Origin: Desulfobacter postgatei
GTDB lineage: Bacteria > Desulfobacterota > Desulfobacteria > Desulfobacterales > Desulfobacteraceae
DNA length: 32,002 nucleotides
Assembly (NCBI GenBank): GCA_003252055.1
Contig: QKDP01000200.1
Span: 1-32,002 of the forward strand
Reading direction: 5' to 3'
Position numbers and translations under genes: made by a program. Position 1 is the stretch's first letter. Each line of letters begins with the position of its first letter. The notes beneath the pieces are model-generated. The model saw only the letters and a program-made list of their open reading frames with translations. It was not told where the DNA came from and did no database searches. Shown piece after piece: positions 26,814 to 32,002 of this stretch.

Positions 26814-29221
26814 AAAAAGAACTGTCCGGCATTTTTTTAATATTTTTGATTATTCTGGCATCGGTAAGCCTTTTTTCATACCATGCCGGTGATCCTTGTG
26901 TGGGAAATCATTTTTTTACCCTCCCGGACCAGGTCCACAATCTGTTCGGCCTGGTCGGTGCACATGTTGCCGGGCTGTTTATATTTCTATTTGGCATTGG
27001 TGCCCTGTGGGTACCTTTGATCCTCTGTATTTTAGGTCTGTGGCTTATCAAAAATAAATCCCGGAACGTGATCTGGGTGACCCTGACAGGGGGACTGATC
27101 CTGATGATGACTACGGGCAGTATTTTTTTTCTGTTCAATGAAACCTATGCGTTTTCCGACACCACGATTTCTGCCGGCGGGAAAGTGGGTGGGCAGCTTG
27201 CAGGGGTTTTGCTTAAATATGCCAATATCACCGGCTGTGCCATATTCTTATGTTTTTTTGTGATAGTTGGCTTCATGCTGGTTACCGGCATTTCCCTAAA
27301 AGATGTGCTGAACGTTATCTGGGTCTGGCTGGTTCGCCTTACCCGGAGAATTAAACAGGACATGGCCGAAGGTTCCGGGTATTTAAAACAGACCCTGGAA
27401 AACAAAAGGCAGGAGAGAAAGGCCGCCAGGCTTGCCCGGGCTGAAAAACTAAAAGCCTTGACCGTCCTTCCAAGATTCGATGAAAAAAATCATGGAGATG
27501 ATGTTGAGCCTGATATGGATGAGTCCGATAGTCATGCGCCTGATTTTTTTCCTGGGCCGGGAACAAATGGGGATGTGATCCTGGAAAATTTTGATGCCCC
27601 CATGCCTACCCCCATCCGAAAGGTCTCTTCACCTAAAAGAAAATCCGGGTCTGAAAAATTATCTGGTCCCACCATTGTGGAAGTGGAAACCGATGACAAG
27701 GAGTATGTGCCAGATCCTGGCCTAAAAGATATCCGGGAAAAGCCCGATTTTGTTCTGCCCGGTTTGTCTTTTCTGGATGAAAAACCAAAAATCCGCAGGC
27801 AGATCGACACGGATGAACTCCAGAACAAGGCAAGTATTTTGAAGAAAAAGCTGGAGGATTTTAATGTTAAGGGCGAGGTGGTGGAAATTCTTCCCGGACC
27901 TGTGATCACTACCTTTGAGTATCGTCCGGCACCCGGCATCAAACTGTCAAAGATCGTGGGGCTTTCCGATGACCTTGCCCTTGCCCTTGCCGCCATTTCC
28001 ATCCGCATTGTGGCCCCTATTCCGGGTCGCGATGTGGTGGGCATTGAAATTCCCAATGATGAACGTGAACTGGTCAATTTAAGGGAAATGATCGCATCCA
28101 GGGAGTTTGTCCAGTCCAAATCTTTACTGACGCTTGGTCTTGGAAAGGATCTTCTTGGTCAGCCCGTGGCCACCAAAATGGATAAAATGCCCCATCTGCT
28201 CATTGCCGGTGCCACAGGTACGGGTAAAAGTGTGGGGCTGAATTCCATGATCATCAGTTTGCTGTACAAGGCCGCGCCTGATGAGGTCAAACTCATCATG
28301 ATTGACCCAAAACGTATTGAACTCTCTGTGTATAATGATATTCCCCATCTGATTACCCCTGTGGTCACGGATATGAAAAAAGCCACCAATGCACTTTTTT
28401 GGGCGGTTCGGGAAATGGAGCGCCGGTATGAGTTGTTGGAATTGTCAGGCTTAAGAAATATCGGACAGTTCAATGAAATGATCGACGAACGACTCAGCCA
28501 GATTGCTCCGGGCGCCTCTCCCGAGGATATTGTGCTTCCCGGCGGACTGCCCCTGGAGCGCCTGCCTTTTATTGTAGTGATCGTGGACGAACTCGGGGAC
28601 CTGATGATGGTCGCCTCCAAGGATGTGGAATATGCCCTGACACGCCTGGCCCAGATGGCCCGGGCTGCAGGTATCCATCTGATTATCGCCACCCAGCGTC
28701 CGTCCGCTGACGTGCTCACCGGCACGATCAAGGCCAATTTCCCCACCCGGATATCTTTTCAGACCTCTTCAAAAATCGACGGCAGGATCATCATTGACCA
28801 GGGCGGTCCCGAAAGCTTGCTTGGCAACGGAGACATGCTGTTCTCTCCCCCGGGCACAGGAAAGCTCATGCGTATCCAGGGCGCCTTTATTTCCGAAAAA
28901 GAGATTGGCCGGATTACTTCGTTTCTTAAAGATCAGCGGCAGCCGGATTACAACGAAGAAGTGATCCAGGGCGACGACGACGGCCAGGAAAAAGTGTTTG
29001 ACGAATCTGAATATGATGAAAAATACGACGAAGCTGTGGCCCTGGTGACCAAAGATCGTCAGGCCTCCATTTCCTATGTCCAGCGCCGGTTGCGAGTCGG
29101 TTACAACCGGGCTGCCCGGCTCATTGAGATGATGGAGCATGAGGGGATTGTCGGACCCCAGATCGGTTCCAAACCCCGGGACATACTGGTGAAAAGTTAT
29201 GATGAGGGGGAAACCGTATGA
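26810..29221 (+). CDS. ftsK: DNA translocase FtsK/SpoIIIE
   Basis: N-terminal TM helices; Walker A IAGATGTGKSVGLNSMI; VIVDELGDLMMVA; HLIIATQRPSADVLTGTIKANFPTRISFQTSSKIDGRIIID; C-terminal winged-helix gamma domain. Confidence 0.98.
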   Translation: MKKELSGIFLIFLIILASVSLFSYHAGDPCVGNHFFTLPDQVHNLFGLVGAHVAGLFIFLFGIGALWVPLILCILGLWLIKNKSRNVIWVTLTGGLILMMTTGSIFFLFNETYAFSDTTISAGGKVGGQLAGVLLKYANITGCAIFLCFFVIVGFMLVTGISLKDVLNVIWVWLVRLTRRIKQDMAEGSGYLKQTLENKRQERKAARLARAEKLKALTVLPRFDEKNHGDDVEPDMDESDSHAPDFFPGPGTNGDVILENFDAPMPTPIRKVSSPKRKSGSEKLSGPTIVEVETDDKEYVPDPGLKDIREKPDFVLPGLSFLDEKPKIRRQIDTDELQNKASILKKKLEDFNVKGEVVEILPGPVITTFEYRPAPGIKLSKIVGLSDDLALALAAISIRIVAPIPGRDVVGIEIPNDERELVNLREMIASREFVQSKSLLTLGLGKDLLGQPVATKMDKMPHLLIAGATGTGKSVGLNSMIISLLYKAAPDEVKLIMIDPKRIELSVYNDIPHLITPVVTDMKKATNALFWAVREMERRYELLELSGLRNIGQFNEMIDERLSQIAPGASPEDIVLPGGLPLERLPFIVVIVDELGDLMMVASKDVEYALTRLAQMARAAGIHLIIATQRPSADVLTGTIKANFPTRISFQTSSKIDGRIIIDQGGPESLLGNGDMLFSPPGTGKLMRIQGAFISEKEIGRITSFLKDQRQPDYNEEVIQGDDDGQEKVFDESEYDEKYDEAVALVTKDRQASISYVQRRLRVGYNRAARLIEMMEHEGIVGPQIGSKPRDILVKSYDEGETV

Positions 29222-29841
29222 CCGCATTGCTTGATTTTGAATTTTTAAATACCATCAAGGGGTTTATGGATGATGATGAAGCCCTTCGTTTATATGATCT
29301 TTCCCTGGCTGCCGCAAGGTTGGGTCCGGTGCTTGAAATCGGCTCCTATTGCGGGCGCTCTGCTGCCATTATCGGGTCTGCCTGCAAGCTGAACAGCGGT
29401 ATTTTATTTTCCATAGACCATCATGCAGGCTCCGAAGAACAACAACCGGGCGAACAATATTTTGACCCTGACCTTTACGATGAGAAGACCTTAAGCGTCA
29501 ATACCTTCCCCTTGTTTCGTCAGACGCTTTCCCGGGCAGGCCTGGAAGACACGGTGGTGCCTATTGTCTGCACTTCAAAAACGGCAGGCCGCATGTGGAA
29601 GACTCCGCTTTCCATGGTGTTCATTGACGGCGGGCACTCCTTTGAAGCGGCATATACGGATTTTCTGACCTGGGCACCCCATATTATCCCGGGAGGCTTT
29701 CTGGTCATCCATGATATATTTTTCAATCCCCAGGAAGGGGGCCAGCCCCCGCGCCAGGTATATGAACTGGCACAGGCAACCGGGGGGTATGATGTGCTTG
29801 AGATGACGAAAACCTTGGGTGTGCTGCAGGTGAAAGTTTAA
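29218..29841 (+). CDS. Class I SAM-dependent methyltransferase
   Basis: VLEIGSYCGRSAAIIG (motif I), ILFSIDHHAGSEE, SMVFIDGGHSFEAAYTDFLTWAPHIIPGGFLVIHDIF. Confidence 0.85.
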   Translation: MTALLDFEFLNTIKGFMDDDEALRLYDLSLAAARLGPVLEIGSYCGRSAAIIGSACKLNSGILFSIDHHAGSEEQQPGEQYFDPDLYDEKTLSVNTFPLFRQTLSRAGLEDTVVPIVCTSKTAGRMWKTPLSMVFIDGGHSFEAAYTDFLTWAPHIIPGGFLVIHDIFFNPQEGGQPPRQVYELAQATGGYDVLEMTKTLGVLQVKV

Positions 29842-30890
29842 TCCCTTTTGCGCTTTTTCATTTTTTCCAACTCTGTTTTAAATTTTTCACAGGGGTCTTC
29901 ATAGGATACCCGCTGGGTGAACCACAGGTAATCGGCAGGGGGCACCGGATTAAACCCTTCAAGGGACAGCGGTTCCAAATACTGCGCGATGCCAGCCGGT
30001 TTTCTTTCAATTTCCGTTATGGACAGATTTGTCTGGGAGATGTTCGGTTTCAGGTGATGTACCCGGTCCATGACACCTAAACCATATTCGGTATGGCCCG
30101 CCCCTATTATGATGACAACAGGGCCTGTTTTTCGTCCTGCCTCATCGCGGTCTTGGGTTTGCACGGCATTGAACAGTTCAACCACGGACAGGGCCATCCG
30201 GTCATTGCGCGCCATCCAGGTATCATATAACCGGTCTGTCATCCGGCCATGATCCATGCCGCAATGAACTGATACAAAAACCGATTTCATGTACGATTCA
30301 TACGCGGTATTTGACAGTCTTGTGGAAAACAGCTGCTGCAATTCAATGGGGGACAGACCGTCGAGTCCTTTGCGGGTAATCCGGAGCTTCTGGGTGGCGG
30401 ACAGATCAAGGCCTGCGGCAGGAAGGTCGTTATCTGCCGCAAGCCTTATCAGATCCCAGTAGTAGCCCCACATGGTGTCGGACTGGTTTTTCCATCCCAG
30501 TTTTTTCCTGATTCGTTGTTCAACGGCTTTTTCCATCTTGGGCGTGTGTGCTTTTCTGCCGGCATCCACCAGGTTGAGCAGCAAAGGGGTGTCCTGGTAT
30601 GAAAAAAATTCAAAGCCGAGGATTGGGGCCCGCCCCTGGTGAATAAGAGCCTGGATAACCCGGTGCTGGATGGCATGGTGCATGGGATTGTCATGCTTTT
30701 CGGATAGATAGATAATATCGCTGTGGATAAGCATGTCCATAAGGCCGGTAAAGCTTACAGGTTCCCCAGTATCCCCTTTGACCAGGGTGCCGATTAACGG
30801 ATCATCGCGCATGACAATTTTGGATGTTGTGGCACAACCGCAAAACAGACACAGTACGCTCCCTATTAAAAAATAAATCAGACGTTGCAT
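29838..30890 (-). CDS. ChaN-family lipoprotein (haem-binding-like)
   Basis: Start corrected to MQRLIYFLIGSVLCLFCGCATTSK (lipobox; AAGGAG upstream). IIYLSEKHDNPMHHAIQHRVIQAL, ILGFEFFSYQD, VVIIIGAGHTEYGLGV. The ORF-track extension to 30965 reads into the repeat at 30938-31058. Confidence 0.9.
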   Translation of the reverse strand: MQRLIYFLIGSVLCLFCGCATTSKIVMRDDPLIGTLVKGDTGEPVSFTGLMDMLIHSDIIYLSEKHDNPMHHAIQHRVIQALIHQGRAPILGFEFFSYQDTPLLLNLVDAGRKAHTPKMEKAVEQRIRKKLGWKNQSDTMWGYYWDLIRLAADNDLPAAGLDLSATQKLRITRKGLDGLSPIELQQLFSTRLSNTAYESYMKSVFVSVHCGMDHGRMTDRLYDTWMARNDRMALSVVELFNAVQTQDRDEAGRKTGPVVIIIGAGHTEYGLGVMDRVHHLKPNISQTNLSITEIERKPAGIAQYLEPLSLEGFNPVPPADYLWFTQRVSYEDPCEKFKTELEKMKKRKRD

Positions 30891-30937
30891 TAATCTCCTT
30901 GTACAAACACTATGTAGTGCGCGACCAAAGCTCCTGT

Positions 30938-31058
30938 GTTTGGACGAAAAGTTGCCCAGATTCAAGGCGCAGAAAAATTTGCAACCGGAGCATACTAAAG
31001 TATGTGAGGATTGTAAATTTTTCTGTAACGCCGCAGATGGGTGACTTTTCGTTCAAAC
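30938..31058 (+). repeat. Dispersed hairpin repeat, copy 2 (AIM24-chaN intergenic)
   Basis: GTTTGGACGAAAAGTTGCCCAGATTCAAGGCGCAGAAAAATTTGCAACCGGAGCATACTAAAGTATGTGAGGATTGTAAATTTTTCTGTAACGCCGCAGATGGGTGACTTTTCGTTCAAAC; homologous end to end with 8586-8707. Confidence 0.93.
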
Positions 31059-31063
31059 TCTAT

Positions 31064-31855
31064 TTAATCTCCGTCCAGCAGGCGTCCAAGACCGCCTAAA
31101 ACAGAACCTTCACCTTTAGCTGTGCCCCCGGTACTTGGCGCATGGCTGATGATACGGTCTGCCAGGCGGGAAAAAGGCAGGCTTTGCAGATAAACATTGC
31201 CGTATCCTTCCAGTGTGGCCAGAAACAAACCTTCGCCGCCGAAAAACATGGATTTAAGCCCGCCTGCCCGCTGGATGTCATATTGAATCCCCTGGGAAAA
31301 GGCCACGATGCAGCCGGTATCCACCATCAGCCTTTCGCCGTTCAGCTCTTTTTTAACGATGGTACCGCCGGCATGAATAAACGCCATGCCGTCACCTTCC
31401 AGGCGCTGGAGAATAAACCCTTCGCCGCCGAAAAAACCGGCCCCAAGTTTTTGGTTAAAGGCAATGGAAACTTTCGTGCCAAGGGCTGCGCACAGAAACG
31501 CATCTTTCTGGCAGATCAGCTGTCCGCCGATGGCGGCCATGTCAACGGGAATAATTTTTCCGGGATAGGGTGCGGAAAAGGCCACCCTTTTTTTATCATG
31601 TGCCTGGTTGGTGAAATGGGTGAGAAACAGGCTTTCACCGGTGAGCGCCCGTTTGCCTGCATTAAAGAGCTTGCCCATAATCCCTTTGTCCGCTTCAGAG
31701 CCGTCCCCCATTTTTGCTTCAAATTCAATACCCTGTTCCATCCAGTTCATGGCACCGGCTTCGGCAATCACGGTTTCGCCGGGATCCAGTTCCACCTCAA
31801 CGGCCTGCATGTCATCCCCAAAAATTTCGTAATCCACTTCATGGCACTGCATCAT
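31064..31855 (-). CDS. TIGR00266/AIM24 family protein
   Basis: [44 protein letters not shown]...[10 protein letters not shown]...[25 protein letters not shown]...[36 protein letters not shown] upstream of ATGATG. Confidence 0.93.
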   Translation of the reverse strand: MMQCHEVDYEIFGDDMQAVEVELDPGETVIAEAGAMNWMEQGIEFEAKMGDGSEADKGIMGKLFNAGKRALTGESLFLTHFTNQAHDKKRVAFSAPYPGKIIPVDMAAIGGQLICQKDAFLCAALGTKVSIAFNQKLGAGFFGGEGFILQRLEGDGMAFIHAGGTIVKKELNGERLMVDTGCIVAFSQGIQYDIQRAGGLKSMFFGGEGLFLATLEGYGNVYLQSLPFSRLADRIISHAPSTGGTAKGEGSVLGGLGRLLDGD

Positions 31856-32002
31856 TTATCTCCTTCGACGTGTTGTGATGAAAGATTTAGCCTTCTTTGG
31901 CAGGCAGATAAAAATTTTTTGATATGCGGCACAGTATATCAGATTTTTCAGGTATTTTTCCATTAAAAAGCTACTTAAAATAAATGAGGTCACAGTGAAA
32001 TT

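Noticed and set aside
31142-31966. 274 aa plus-strand ORF opposite the AIM24-like gene
   Set aside because: Antisense of a recognisable AIM24 family gene; no own domain or RBS.
1-32002. CRISPR array, prophage, integrative element or defence island
   Set aside because: No regularly spaced repeats, transposase, integrase, phage or restriction genes found; gene content is dominated by housekeeping functions.

Overview
This 32 kb window appears to be chromosomal core DNA from a Desulfobacterota (Desulfobacteraceae-like) genome; the lineage is inferred from gene content and protein style only. Most of it is a dense, largely co-directional housekeeping block: coaE, rho, rpmE, prfA, prmC, rpsB, tsf, pyrH, frr, uppS, cdsA, dxr, rseP, purL (PurS-like N-terminus), purQ and nth. 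A second block follows: small ORF, RNase J, ftsK and a methyltransferase. The left 5 kb is more accessory: an AT-rich macrodomain gene, an NRAMP-USP fusion, a decayed AmmeMemoRadiSam-type radical SAM remnant, an M23 peptidase, tRNA-Gln(CTG) and larE. The right end has ChaN-like and AIM24-like genes on the minus strand. I see no CRISPR array, rRNA, transposase, phage module or recognisable defence island. The best candidate for something undescribed is a ~121-122 bp dispersed hairpin element present twice (8586-8707 between rho and rpmE; 30938-31058 between the AIM24-like and chaN-like genes). The two copies have the same + strand orientation, a three-segment nested stem, compensatory changes in the apical stem and strand-biased G-U wobbles. 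This suggests a structured RNA or an RNA-folding mobile repeat. Other points worth a look are the radical SAM remnant, the NRAMP-USP fusion, two uncharacterised protein families and several start-site corrections.
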